From Patescibacteria group bacterium (GTDB taxonomy: Bacteria; Patescibacteriota; Gracilibacteria; UBA1369), in NCBI GenBank assembly GCA_963169655.1, contig CAUJCM010000001.1:274312-338311 (forward strand): a stretch of 64,000 nucleotides of DNA, written 5' to 3'. Below are positions 33,696-42,621 of this stretch, one piece after another. The notes below the pieces were generated by a model that had not been told where the DNA came from, made no database searches, and saw only the letters and a program-made list of their open reading frames with translations. The stretch's first letter is position 1. Every line of letters begins with the position of its first letter. The position numbers were made by a program, and so were the translations under genes.

Positions 33696-35519
33696 ATGTC
33701 TACAGATAAAATAAGAAATTTTTGTATTGTTGCTCATATTGATCATGGGAAGTCTACTTTGGCTGATAGATTACTTGAGATTACTGGAACGATTGCAAAA
33801 AGAGATATGAAAAATAAGCAAATGCTGGATATGATGGATTTGGAACAAGAAAGGGGAATTACCATTAAACTTACTCCTGTAAGAATGGAATATGAATATA
33901 AAGGTGAAAAGTATATTTTAAATTTGATAGATACTCCAGGACATGTGGATTTTACTTATGAAGTTTCAAGGAGCTTAGCGGCGTGTGAGGGTGCAATTTT
34001 AGTAGTTGATGCTACTCAAGGTATTGAGGCTCAGACTCTCGCGAATTGTTATATGGCTTTAGAACATGATTTAAAGATTATTCCTGTATTAAATAAAATT
34101 GATTTACCTTCTGCTGATGTCGAAAAATATGCTAATGAAATTGAAAATACTTTAGCTATATCTAAAGAAGAGATAATACCTATTTCTGCAAAAGAAGGAA
34201 CTAATGTTGAGAAAATTTTAGAGGCTGTTATTGAAAGATTTGACCCACCAAAAAATGCTGATGCAAATGATGAGACTAAAGCGCTTATTTTTGATTCGGT
34301 TTATGATTCATATAAAGGTGTAGTGGCTTACGTTCGAGTATTTTCTGGTGATTTAAAGAAAGGAGATAAAGTAGTTTATTTACATAGTAAAAATGAACTT
34401 GAAGTAGTTGAAGTTGGTTATTTTAAACCGAAATACGTTGTTGCCGATAAATTGGAAACTGGAGAAGTTGGATATATTGTAACTGGTTTTAAAGATGTTT
34501 CTCATGCTAGAGTGGGGGATACAATTTGGAAACCTGGAAAAGAGAAGATAGAAAGTTTTAAAGCACAGCCACTTGAAGGTTATAAAGAGGTAAAACCTTT
34601 TGTTTTTGCTTCTATTTATTGTGTTAATGGAGAAGATTATCCGCTTCTTCGAGACGCTTTATTGAAATTACAACTAAGTGATTCTGCCTTAACTTTTGAG
34701 CCAGAGCAATCTTCTGCCTTGGGTTTTGGGTTTAGGACTGGATTTTTAGGATTACTTCATATGGAGATTGTCCAAGAAAGATTAGAAAGAGAATATAATT
34801 TAGATTTAGTTGTTACGGCTCCTTCTGTGTCTTATATAGTGAAACAGAAAAGTAAAGAAGGTGTAGAGAGTGAAATTGTAGTTTTGAGTCCATCTGATTT
34901 ACCAGATCCTGCTATTATAGAATCTATTAGTGAGCCTTGGGTAAAAGTAGAACTGTTATTTCCTAAGGAATATATTGGGGGGATTATGTCTTTAGTCCAA
35001 GAAAAGAGGGGAACACAAAAAAATTATAATTATATTGATGAAAATAGAATTATTTTGATGGCAGAAATTCCATTGGCGTCCATAGTTATTGATTTTTTTG
35101 ACTTATTAAAAAGCATAACTTCTGGCTATGGGTCAATGAATTATGAATTTTTAGAATATAGAGTAGGTGATTTAGTTAAATTAGATATGAAAATTGCAGG
35201 AGAAGTTGTAGATGCATTGGCGGTAATAGCTTATAGACCTGATGCACATCATATAGGTATGGCTATAGCTAAAAAATTAAAAGATTTAATTCCTAAAGCA
35301 CAGTTTGAAATTGCCATTCAGGCTGCAATTGGAGGAAAAATTGTGGCTAGAGAAACAATTTCAGCATTGAGAAAAGATGTTACTGCAAAATTATATGGTG
35401 GTGATAGAACTAGAAAAGATAAATTATTAAAAAAACAAAAAGAAGGTAAAAAAAGGATGAAAATGATTGGTAAAGTACAACTTCCTCAAGAAGCTTTTTT
35501 AGCTGTCTTAAAGAAATAA
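33696..35519 (+). CDS. lepA: Elongation factor 4 (LepA)
   Basis: EF4 is a ribosome-associated GTPase that acts during initiation or back-translocation. From the ATG at 33696 it has 607 residues; the open frame begins at a TTG 21 bases earlier. The G1 motif is AHIDHGKST (14-22), switch II LIDTPGHVDFTYE near 78-90 and G4 LNKIDLP near 132-138. The LepA-specific C-terminal domain is complete (AYRPDAHHIGMAIAKKLKDL, then LPQEAFLAVLKK). All domains I, II, III, V and CTD can be followed, so it is not EF-G. It is a single gene followed by the peptide-binding protein. Confidence 0.97.
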   Translation: MSTDKIRNFCIVAHIDHGKSTLADRLLEITGTIAKRDMKNKQMLDMMDLEQERGITIKLTPVRMEYEYKGEKYILNLIDTPGHVDFTYEVSRSLAACEGAILVVDATQGIEAQTLANCYMALEHDLKIIPVLNKIDLPSADVEKYANEIENTLAISKEEIIPISAKEGTNVEKILEAVIERFDPPKNADANDETKALIFDSVYDSYKGVVAYVRVFSGDLKKGDKVVYLHSKNELEVVEVGYFKPKYVVADKLETGEVGYIVTGFKDVSHARVGDTIWKPGKEKIESFKAQPLEGYKEVKPFVFASIYCVNGEDYPLLRDALLKLQLSDSALTFEPEQSSALGFGFRTGFLGLLHMEIVQERLEREYNLDLVVTAPSVSYIVKQKSKEGVESEIVVLSPSDLPDPAIIESISEPWVKVELLFPKEYIGGIMSLVQEKRGTQKNYNYIDENRIILMAEIPLASIVIDFFDLLKSITSGYGSMNYEFLEYRVGDLVKLDMKIAGEVVDALAVIAYRPDAHHIGMAIAKKLKDLIPKAQFEIAIQAAIGGKIVARETISALRKDVTAKLYGGDRTRKDKLLKKQKEGKKRMKMIGKVQLPQEAFLAVLKK

Positions 35520-35577
35520 TTTGTAGTTTAAAAAGGGCGTATTTTTTGTTATAATATAAGGATTTAAGTGATTAATC

Positions 35578-37122
35578 TTGAAATTTTTTAATGAAAAATT
35601 AGGCTCATTTTTACTGGTATTAATTATTATTTTATCAGGAAGTGGTTTATTTTTTGAAGATCAAGTAAGTGGCTTGGTCAGCTTATTTAGTTATGATAAA
35701 GATCAAATAGATTATTCAGGAAAAATATTAAATATAACTTATTTATTTTCACCAAAGTCATTGAATCCTTATACAGAAGATCCTGCAATTCTTTCTCGAT
35801 TAAATGATGTTTATGAAGGGTTAGTATTTTTGGATGAAAATTTTAGTATAAGACCACAATTAGCAGTGTCTTATGGTTTGATTAATGGTATAGAATGGGA
35901 AATGACTTTAAGGAAAGGTGTTAAATTTCACAATGGCAAGGAACTTGATTTAGAAGATGTTATTTATAGTTTGGATTTAGCTAAAAAGACTAATACTGGG
36001 TTTGCAGTAGATTTTTTTGATACGGTTTCTTCTTATGAAAAAGTTGATGATACAACGATCAAATTTATTACTCATGCTCCTGATCCATTATTTTTGAATA
36101 AATTATCTAAAATAAAAATTTTACCTGCTAATTTTGAAGATTTTGATCATCCAATTGGAACTGGCCCTTATCAAATTACTGATTCAACTGACTTTAATAA
36201 TATTATATATACTAGAAATGAAAATTATTGGGGTAACTTACCATATTTTGGACGAGTACAAATAAAATCAATAACAGGGAAAAATGATAGAGTTGATAGT
36301 TTGATTAATGGTGAAACTGACTTTTTAGTTGATGTTCCACCTGATGCAGTAAATGAACTTCAAGATCGGCAATTTAAAGTAGATTTTATTCCTAGTTTAG
36401 AGGTTGGTTTTGTAATGTTTAACTTAAATGATAGAAATTTTGCTAAAAAAGAAGTGCGTAAGGCAATTGCTAATGCTTTAAATAAAGAGAGTTTTTTGGA
36501 TTTAGCTATGGGATATGCGAAGCCAATTAATCAATTTATACCAAATGGAGTTTTTGGTTATAACCCAGATATTATTGGATTTGATTATGATTCAAGTCTT
36601 GCTGAGAAAGAATTATCCAAAATTATTTCTAGTTTTGAAAAGTTAAAGGTTAGTTTTTATTATCCTGAAAATTTGAAATTATTAGGTCAATATTTTAAAG
36701 ATCAATTAATTATTGTTGGGATTGATTTAAATTTAAATTCATTAACAGATAATGGTTTGCAAGAAGGTATTATGTCTGGAAAATTATCTTTTTATTATAT
36801 GGGATGGAGAAATGATAGTGGGGATGCTTTACCATTTTTAAAATCTATAATTCATTCTAAAACTAAGGATGCTTATGGAATTTATAATGGAGGTAATTAT
36901 AAGAATACAAAAGTTGATCAGTTAATTGAGAAAAGTGAGACTAATTTAAATTTGAAAGAAAGATTAGAAGATATGCAAGAAGCTATGAGAATAGTTGTAG
37001 ATGAAGATATTATTGGGGTTCCTCTTTTTGAAACTCAATCAATTTTTGCTTATAGGAATAATTTATTATTTAATCCTCGTTTAGATTCTTTAGTATATCC
37101 ATCACAAATACAACAAAAATAA
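35578..37122 (+). CDS. Membrane-anchored family 5 (peptide-type) solute-binding protein
   Basis: 514 residues from a TTG start; a TATAAT box lies about 25 bases upstream. The N-terminus (LGSFLLVLIIILSGSGLFF) is a signal anchor with no lipobox Cys. The rest is the SBP_bac_5 fold: LNPYTEDPAILSRLNDVYEG near 62, LRKGVKFHNGKELDLEDVIY near 106, and RKAIANALNKESFLDLAMG near 300. Family members bind peptides or other ligands for ABC import. No permease or ATPase genes are adjacent, and a second member lies at 46903, so orphan use or environmental sensing is possible. The PP2C gene begins 2 bases after the stop, which suggests a binding-protein/phosphatase pair. Confidence 0.88.
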   Translation: MKFFNEKLGSFLLVLIIILSGSGLFFEDQVSGLVSLFSYDKDQIDYSGKILNITYLFSPKSLNPYTEDPAILSRLNDVYEGLVFLDENFSIRPQLAVSYGLINGIEWEMTLRKGVKFHNGKELDLEDVIYSLDLAKKTNTGFAVDFFDTVSSYEKVDDTTIKFITHAPDPLFLNKLSKIKILPANFEDFDHPIGTGPYQITDSTDFNNIIYTRNENYWGNLPYFGRVQIKSITGKNDRVDSLINGETDFLVDVPPDAVNELQDRQFKVDFIPSLEVGFVMFNLNDRNFAKKEVRKAIANALNKESFLDLAMGYAKPINQFIPNGVFGYNPDIIGFDYDSSLAEKELSKIISSFEKLKVSFYYPENLKLLGQYFKDQLIIVGIDLNLNSLTDNGLQEGIMSGKLSFYYMGWRNDSGDALPFLKSIIHSKTKDAYGIYNGGNYKNTKVDQLIEKSETNLNLKERLEDMQEAMRIVVDEDIIGVPLFETQSIFAYRNNLLFNPRLDSLVYPSQIQQK

Positions 37123-37124
37123 TT

Positions 37125-38720
37125 ATGCTAAAATCATTAAAATCAAAATTAATACTTGGAATATCAATATTTATTATTGTACTTCTTACAATAGTTGCTT
37201 TTATTCAGGTTCATGAAAAAGAGAAAGAATTAATTAATGATATTTTTACTAGATCTAGAAGTTTTGCAGAACTTACCTCAGATAGGATAGTAGAAGATTA
37301 TAAGTTATATTTGATACCGAATAGTTTTATTTATTTTAATAGAGATGTTCAGGATATTTTATCTAAGAATGAAGATATAGATTGGATTCAAATTGTTAGT
37401 TTTGATGGTGAAATATTTTATGATTCGAAAGAAGATATTGGGCAAAAGTATGAAGGAGAAACAAGGCTTATTAAAGATCCAAACTTAATTGAACAAATTA
37501 AGTCTAAGAATTTTTCAGTAAAAGCTAGTGATTCTAATCAAATTGTATTTTATAAAAAAGAAATGTTAGCTGATGGAAGTAATATTTTTAATGCTGTTGA
37601 TAAAAATGAAAATGCTATCTCTAATTTAAAAGTGGATCAGAAAATCGATTATATGGTTCAGCCTACTGATAATGAATATATTGTAGTGTATGGTATTAAG
37701 TATGATTCATTAATTGAAAGAGTTAGAGCAACTCAATATAGAATTATGTTACTTGCTGTTTTTGGAGTGGCATTAGGAATTTCATTAGCAATTATTTTTG
37801 GATCTACTATTACTAAACCATTGGCAGTTTTAAAAAAAGGTGCTGAAGTGTTAGCTACTGGTGATTTAACATATAGGGTAAAAGTTAATACAAAAGATGA
37901 AATTAGACAGCTGGCTGATACTTTTAATAAGATGGCTGAAGATTTGCAAGAAAGTACAAAAGCAATGATTTATAAAGAAAGAGTTGGAAAGGAATTGGAA
38001 TTGGCGCGACAAATTCAAGATGCTTTGATTCCTAAAAATATTCCTCAAGTTGATGGGCTTGATATTGCTGCTGGACTTATTCCTGCTGAAGAGATTGGAG
38101 GTGATTGTTATGATTTCTTAAGGCCAAATAAAAATGAGTTATTATTTTATCTTGGAGATGTGACTGGGCATGGAGTTCCTTCTGGAATTGTTGTAACTAT
38201 TGCTAATGCTTTGTTTTATTCTTATGCAGATCGAGAGATGAAATTGGATGAGTTGATTGTAGAAGTTAATGAAGTTATTAAAGAAAAAACTTTACCAAAT
38301 ATGTTTATTACTTTGGTGTTGATGAATTGGAAGATTAAGGAGAAAAAGTTTTCTTATGTTTCTGCAGGACATGAAAAGATTGTATACTATAGTGCTAAAA
38401 AAGATGAAGTTTCTTTACTTCCTTCTGGTGGTTTAGCTCTTGGAATGGTAAAAGATATTAGTAAGTTATTGAAGGTGTATGAGATGAGTTTAGATAAAGG
38501 AGATGTATTAATTATTTATTCAGATGGTATTCCAGAGGCTTGGAATACAAATAAAGAAATGTATGGAATGGAAAGGTTGCAAGAAAAAGTAAAAAGATAT
38601 GCAAAATTTTCAACAGCTTTGGCTATAAAAAACTCAGTTATGTCTGATGTTTATATGTTTAGACAAGGTTTTAAACAGATGGATGATATTACTTGTGTTG
38701 TGGTAAAGAGGAAGGAGTAG
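37125..38720 (+). CDS. Membrane sensor PP2C (SpoIIE-type) serine phosphatase
   Basis: 531 residues. A membrane helix at about 10-27 (LGISIFIIVLLTIVAFI) and a second near 206-227 (LLAVFGVALGISLAIIFG) enclose an external sensor region. A HAMP domain follows (TITKPLAVLKKGAEVLATGD, near 228-280), then a coiled-coil linker (ARQIQDALIPKNIP) and the SpoIIE/PP2C phosphatase domain. Its metal-binding motifs are GGDCYDF near 325, GDVTGHGVPSG near 344 and YSDGIPEAW near 465. Such proteins dephosphorylate anti-sigma-factor antagonists, but no partner switch genes are nearby. It follows the solute-binding protein by 2 bases, so binding outside could be coupled to phosphatase activity inside (inference). 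Confidence 0.9.
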   Translation: MLKSLKSKLILGISIFIIVLLTIVAFIQVHEKEKELINDIFTRSRSFAELTSDRIVEDYKLYLIPNSFIYFNRDVQDILSKNEDIDWIQIVSFDGEIFYDSKEDIGQKYEGETRLIKDPNLIEQIKSKNFSVKASDSNQIVFYKKEMLADGSNIFNAVDKNENAISNLKVDQKIDYMVQPTDNEYIVVYGIKYDSLIERVRATQYRIMLLAVFGVALGISLAIIFGSTITKPLAVLKKGAEVLATGDLTYRVKVNTKDEIRQLADTFNKMAEDLQESTKAMIYKERVGKELELARQIQDALIPKNIPQVDGLDIAAGLIPAEEIGGDCYDFLRPNKNELLFYLGDVTGHGVPSGIVVTIANALFYSYADREMKLDELIVEVNEVIKEKTLPNMFITLVLMNWKIKEKKFSYVSAGHEKIVYYSAKKDEVSLLPSGGLALGMVKDISKLLKVYEMSLDKGDVLIIYSDGIPEAWNTNKEMYGMERLQEKVKRYAKFSTALAIKNSVMSDVYMFRQGFKQMDDITCVVVKRKE

Positions 38721-38802
38721 GGGGAGAAGTTTTTGGAGTATGAATTTGATAGAATTTTATTTGGGATCTTTATTTTATCAAATTCTCATATATTTTGAAA
38801 AT

Positions 38803-38889
38803 TGGTGCGCGGGAGAGGACTTGAACCTCCATGCCCTTGCGGGCGCTACCACCTCAAGGTAGTGCGTCTGCCAGTTTCGCCACCCGCGC
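38803..38889 (-). tRNA. tRNA-Leu (GAG)
   Basis: A class II tRNA on the minus strand. The acceptor is GCGCGGG/CCCGCGC, the anticodon loop TTGAGGT gives GAG, the variable arm is long (GCGCCCGCAAGGGCAT), and CCA is encoded. Confidence 0.95.
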
Positions 38890-39025
38890 TTAAAGTTTTG
38901 AAGCTTGATAAATATAGTATATTTCGTGAGATTTTCAAATTTATTTTTGATTTGGTATTTTTTATTGAAAATTATCTTGAGTTTGTGATGTGCTCGTGTT
39001 AGATTTTTGTCACCTTTGAAATTTA

Positions 39026-39101
39026 GGGCGCTTAGCTCAGTTGGTAGAGCATCTCGTTTACACCGAGAGGGTCAGGAGTTCGAGTCTCTTAGCGCCCACC
39101 A
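39026..39101 (+). tRNA. tRNA-Val (TAC)
   Basis: The acceptor is GGGCGCT/AGCGCCC, the anticodon loop TTTACAC gives TAC, and CCA is encoded. The T arm (GGTCAGGAGTTCGA) is shared with both tRNA-Ala genes of the window, the other two tRNAs that carry the palindromic repeat at their 3' end. Confidence 0.95.
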
Positions 39102-39222
39102 TTCAATTCAGAATACTTATCTTATTGCGTCAACTGCGAATTTTCTTTTTTCGCAATATTTTCACATATTGCTCGGTCAGAAAATTTTGGTCTCCTTGTA
39201 ATATAAGTACTATGAATTGAAT
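39101..39222 (+). repeat. tRNA-abutting palindromic repeat, copy R2
   Basis: It begins at the last A of tRNA-Val and is 122 bases long. Terminal inverted repeats are ATTCAATTCA and TGAATTGAAT, extending inward to ACTTAT/ATAAGT. The central hairpin is GCAATAT/ATATTGC, followed by the conserved CTCGGTCAGAAAATT. Bases 39101-39211 are identical to 41187-41297 (copy R5). Confidence 0.88.
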
Positions 39223-39236
39223 GTGCTTTATACCAA

Positions 39237-39354
39237 TTAAATTCATTTACTTTATAATTTTCATTGACTGTAGATTCTTCTCTCGCAATATTTGCACATA
39301 TTGCTCGGTCAGAAAATTATTGTTTCCTTATAAAATAAGCACTATGAATTGAAT
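39237..39354 (+). repeat. Palindromic repeat, copy R3
   Basis: Full-length copy, 118 bases, starting ATTAAATTCATTTACTTTAT and ending TGAATTGAAT. It is separated from R2 by 14 bases and not next to a tRNA. The central hairpin CAATAT/ATATTG and GCTCGGTCAGAAAATT are conserved. Confidence 0.85.
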
Positions 39355-39367
39355 GTGCTTTATACTA

Positions 39368-39453
39368 ATTAAATTCATTTACTTTATAATTTTCATTGAC
39401 TGTAGATTCTTCTCTCACAATATTTGCACGTATTGCTCGGTCAGAAAATTATT
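39368..39453 (+). repeat. Palindromic repeat, copy R4 (right end missing)
   Basis: It repeats the first 86 bases of R3 almost exactly at a 131-base period. It differs at CACAATAT and CACGTATT, and stops after CAGAAAATTATT. It lacks the right terminal repeat. R2-R4 together account for most of the non-coding 39102-39470. Confidence 0.82.
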
Positions 39454-39516
39454 AAAATAGAAAATGTTTCTATAATATCATATATTAAATAATATTGTTG
39501 GAGAAAATAGATCTAA

Positions 39517-40959
39517 ATGAAATGGCTTGACTTGACGAGAAAGGTTATGTTTCATATTCAATGTTTATTGATTATAAAAATTTATTTTATGAGAAAAATT
39601 TTTGAATTAATCAAAATAATAAAAGTACCGTTAATTATACTATTGCTGTTGGGTTTAGTTTACTTTGGCTTAATTCTAAATGAGAGGAAGATAACTAAAA
39701 ATAATTTTTTAAAGAAATATGATGTTTTAACAGTTGTTGGAGATAGTTTTGCTTCCTATAGTGAAGTACAGTTAAATGGTAAGATTGTTGAAGAAAATAT
39801 TGAAGGGTGGACAAATGTTTTACCAGTTCTTAATTCTCTAGATTATATTACATTAACGAGTAGTTATTCAAAGGGACATGAAATAAAGTGCGGAGATACT
39901 ACAATCCCTAAAAGAATTGGATTATTAAATATTGGAGAAAATGAGTGGTGCATAAAACATAATAATAAGGAAATTATTTCTGTTTATTATCCTCTTTACT
40001 ATGATAATAATAATATAGTTTATGAAACTTGTTTAAAAAGTAGTTATTATGAAAGTTTATATGGAGGAACGGGTTACAATACTTGTGCTGAAATGGGGCT
40101 ATTCTTTAATGGTGAGCAAATTGCGACTACAAAGGAGCAAATTGTTACAAATGATATAACGGGTGAGACGAGTTTTGATCGAGCTTCTTCATTTAGTTAT
40201 CTACCTTCGAAAAAGTTAGGATCTTCTATAATTTACTCTACATCTGATGATACTTTTTCTTATGACATAGAAACTAAAATGACTTATCGTTTAAGTGATG
40301 AGAAACAGTCAAAAATAGAAGATGCTTTTATGGATAAAAATGGAAAATTGATATTTGTAAGGGATCAGAATGATTTTTTTGAAGATGAGAGTTTTGGGAT
40401 TATCGAATATGAAGGTAGAAATTATACGAATGTTTATTCGGCTGATTATATCGATGAAAATTTCTATATTTTGAGAATTGTCCGAGATAAAAAGAAGGAT
40501 GATTCTAATTATGGAAATGTTAATACCTTTGAACTCCTTAAGAATGGGGTAAAAATAGAAACTTTTGAAATAAATGGTTCTTCACTATTTGGGTATTCTA
40601 GTTTTGCTGTGCGTCCATTCCCATTGTGCGATATACATACGATTGTTTGTGTATATGAAGATAGCCATTATGCTTATACAAATATGTTTGATAGATTGAA
40701 TCCGTACTTTAAAGAAATGATTATTGATGGCATAAGATACAAAGATCATATTCCTAATATGATCGGTTGGTCAAAACCTATTTTTGAAAATGGAAAGCTT
40801 AAATATATTGTTTACACTGATAATAATCTTGATGAAGGACTTTATCTTGTTGATTTTGATAAGGATTGGAGCTATGAATCTATTCTTTCTCAAAATGGAT
40901 CAACTATAAAATTACTCGATGGAAAACAAAAATCATTACTTAATGTGATAGTAAAGTAA
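39517..40959 (+). CDS. Membrane-anchored protein of unknown function
   Basis: 480 residues from the ATG at 39517; an in-frame ATG at 39589 would give 456 residues and put the membrane helix nearer the N-terminus. A TATAAT box at 39471-39476 fits either. The helix VPLIILLLLGLVYFGLIL is at about 37-54. The remaining 420 residues are beta-rich and probably external, with many Tyr, Asp and Asn, recurring phrases such as LNGKIVEENIEGW, LFFNGEQIATTKEQIV and FDGIRYKDHI-like turns, and several Cys pairs. The pattern suggests a repeated beta structure (propeller-like), but no family is recognised. It lies between repeat copies R4 and R5 and may be cargo of a small island. Confidence 0.7.
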   Translation: MKWLDLTRKVMFHIQCLLIIKIYFMRKIFELIKIIKVPLIILLLLGLVYFGLILNERKITKNNFLKKYDVLTVVGDSFASYSEVQLNGKIVEENIEGWTNVLPVLNSLDYITLTSSYSKGHEIKCGDTTIPKRIGLLNIGENEWCIKHNNKEIISVYYPLYYDNNNIVYETCLKSSYYESLYGGTGYNTCAEMGLFFNGEQIATTKEQIVTNDITGETSFDRASSFSYLPSKKLGSSIIYSTSDDTFSYDIETKMTYRLSDEKQSKIEDAFMDKNGKLIFVRDQNDFFEDESFGIIEYEGRNYTNVYSADYIDENFYILRIVRDKKKDDSNYGNVNTFELLKNGVKIETFEINGSSLFGYSSFAVRPFPLCDIHTIVCVYEDSHYAYTNMFDRLNPYFKEMIIDGIRYKDHIPNMIGWSKPIFENGKLKYIVYTDNNLDEGLYLVDFDKDWSYESILSQNGSTIKLLDGKQKSLLNVIVK

Positions 40960-41111
40960 TCTAATCAATCTAAATTGAATGTGCTTTTTTGTAATACAAA
41001 GTTGTTATACGTGATATTTTTGTGAATCTAATTGTCAGCTATATCGTCACTCAATCTCTAGACTTAAACCAAGTTTTATTTATAATAAGCTGGCTTTTTT
41101 GATGATTTTAT

Positions 41112-41187
41112 GGGCCCATAGCTCAGTTGGTAGAGCGTTCCCATGGCATGGGAGAGGTCAGGAGTTCGAGCCTCCTTGGGTCCACCA
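41112..41187 (+). tRNA. tRNA-Ala (GGC)
   Basis: The acceptor is GGGCCCA/TGGGTCC with the G3-U70 alanine pair. The anticodon loop ATGGCAT gives GGC, and CCA is encoded. Copy R5 follows without a gap. Confidence 0.96.
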
Positions 41188-41308
41188 TTCAATTCAGAAT
41201 ACTTATCTTATTGCGTCAACTGCGAATTTTCTTTTTTCGCAATATTTTCACATATTGCTCGGTCAGAAAATTTTGGTCTCCTTGTAATATAAGTACTCTA
41301 AATTGAAT
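41187..41308 (+). repeat. tRNA-abutting palindromic repeat, copy R5
   Basis: It begins at the last A of tRNA-Ala (GGC). The first 111 bases are identical to R2, and the right end is AATTGAAT. R2 and R5 are direct repeats about 2.09 kb apart flanking the unknown membrane protein gene. Confidence 0.88.
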
Positions 41309-41354
41309 GAGTTTTGTACCATTTAATCTATTGTATTTTTTAATTAGATTAACT

Positions 41355-41465
41355 GTGTTTGTTGTAAAAGAATATTTTAAATTAAACACCAGTGGTGCAT
41401 ATCAAGGTGCTAATTATTTCGAATACAAAGGAAAGAAGTTAAAAGATTTGCCGGATATTTTTTAG
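41355..41465 (+). pseudogene. Possible gene remnant or very short ORF
   Basis: A 36-codon frame from a GTG reads MFVVKEYFKLNTSGAYQGAN and ends KKLKDLPDIF before TAG. It has coding-like composition but no promoter or ribosome-binding site. It resembles the C-terminal tail of a longer protein whose body is gone. Otherwise 41309-41552 holds nothing recognisable. Confidence 0.3.
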
Positions 41466-41552
41466 AAAAATGATTTTCTACACTTTCGTAAATTATCTTT
41501 TGTGTTGCAATTAAAAGTGTTATATTACGCCTGAAATTAGTAATCTTTAATT

Positions 41553-42611
41553 ATGAATGAACAAATATTAAGCTCAGCAGAAATTGCGAGGAGAGAGAGA
41601 ATTGCTAGAAAAGCTAAAAAAAGAGCTCAAATGGAAGCTTTAAAAGTAGATCCTAATGCTGAAAGAATACCTTATAAGGTTTTATTGTATTATAAATATG
41701 TACCAATTGCAGATCCAAAAGCTTGGTCCAATAATCATTTAAAATGGTGCAAGGAAAATAATGTAAAAGGACGAATTCTAGTTTCAAATTTAGGGATTAA
41801 TGGTACTTGTGCTGGCCCTGCAGAATTAATGGAGAAATATAAAGAGCATTTATGGGCTGATCCACTTTTTAAAGATATGGTTTTTAAAGAAAGTGATGGA
41901 GATCAATTTACTTTTACGAAGCTTTATGTGCGAGTTAAAGATGAATTAGTGACATTGAGAGTAGAAGGTATTACGGTTGAAAATGGAGGGCAACATATTC
42001 CTCCAGAAGAATTTGATAGAATGATTGAAAATGATCCAGATGTTGTTTTAGTAGATATGCGTAATAAATATGAATGGGATATTGGACGTTTTGAAAATGC
42101 TATTCCTTTGGAAATGAAATCATTTAGAGAATTACCAGAAGCAGTAGATAAAATTGAACATTTAAAAGGGAAAAAAATATTGGCTTATTGTACTGGAGGA
42201 GTTAGATGTGAGACTGGTACTGCATACTTAAAAGCTCGCGGATTTAAAGATGTTTATCAGCTTGAAGGTGGTATACACACCTATGGTCTTAAATCTCCAG
42301 ATAAACATTGGGAAGGTAAAATGTTTGTTTTTGATCGAAGAGTTTCTATGCCAATTAACAAAGAGAAAGATCAAATTATTTCTGTTTGTAAACATTGTGA
42401 TACAAAGACAGATATTTATGTGAATTGCTCGAATAAAAAATGTAATCAATTATTTATTTGTTGTGAAAATTGTGGTGAAAAGATGAAGTATACTTGTGGC
42501 CAAGTATGCTATGAAGTTCAAAGTAATTTGGAAGTTGAAGATTTATCTCCTCTTCTTCAAAAACAATATCAATCGCAGAGAATTAATAGTGGCTTATCAG
42601 TTAATATGTAA
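41553..42611 (+). CDS. trhO: tRNA uridine-34 hydroxylase (TrhO, rhodanese family)
   Basis: TrhO (YceA) hydroxylates U34 of some tRNAs to 5-hydroxyuridine using oxygen. The 352-residue protein has a 35-residue basic N-terminal extension, then the UPF0176 N-domain (ILVSNLGINGTCAGPAELME). A rhodanese domain follows with VLVDMRNKYEWDIGRFENA near 168-186 and the active-site loop YCTGGVRCE near 211-219. A Cys-rich C-terminal region (CKHCDTKTDIYVNC, then CCENCGEKMK) may bind zinc. It precedes dcd by 10 bases and may be co-transcribed. In an oxygen-poor lifestyle the oxygen dependence would be interesting, but the lifestyle is unknown. Confidence 0.92.
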   Translation: MNEQILSSAEIARRERIARKAKKRAQMEALKVDPNAERIPYKVLLYYKYVPIADPKAWSNNHLKWCKENNVKGRILVSNLGINGTCAGPAELMEKYKEHLWADPLFKDMVFKESDGDQFTFTKLYVRVKDELVTLRVEGITVENGGQHIPPEEFDRMIENDPDVVLVDMRNKYEWDIGRFENAIPLEMKSFRELPEAVDKIEHLKGKKILAYCTGGVRCETGTAYLKARGFKDVYQLEGGIHTYGLKSPDKHWEGKMFVFDRRVSMPINKEKDQIISVCKHCDTKTDIYVNCSNKKCNQLFICCENCGEKMKYTCGQVCYEVQSNLEVEDLSPLLQKQYQSQRINSGLSVNM

Positions 42612-42621
42612 TTTTTAAAAT

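Noticed and set aside
39101-39453. CRISPR array formed by R2, R3 and R4
   Set aside because: The repeats are 120 bases long, palindromic throughout, imperfect and separated by 13-14 bases with no spacers; no cas genes are near.
41099-41287. 62-residue frame over tRNA-Ala(GGC) and repeat R5 (similar frame at 39007)
   Set aside because: Both copies translate tRNA plus repeat; the shared protein sequence only reflects the identical DNA repeat.
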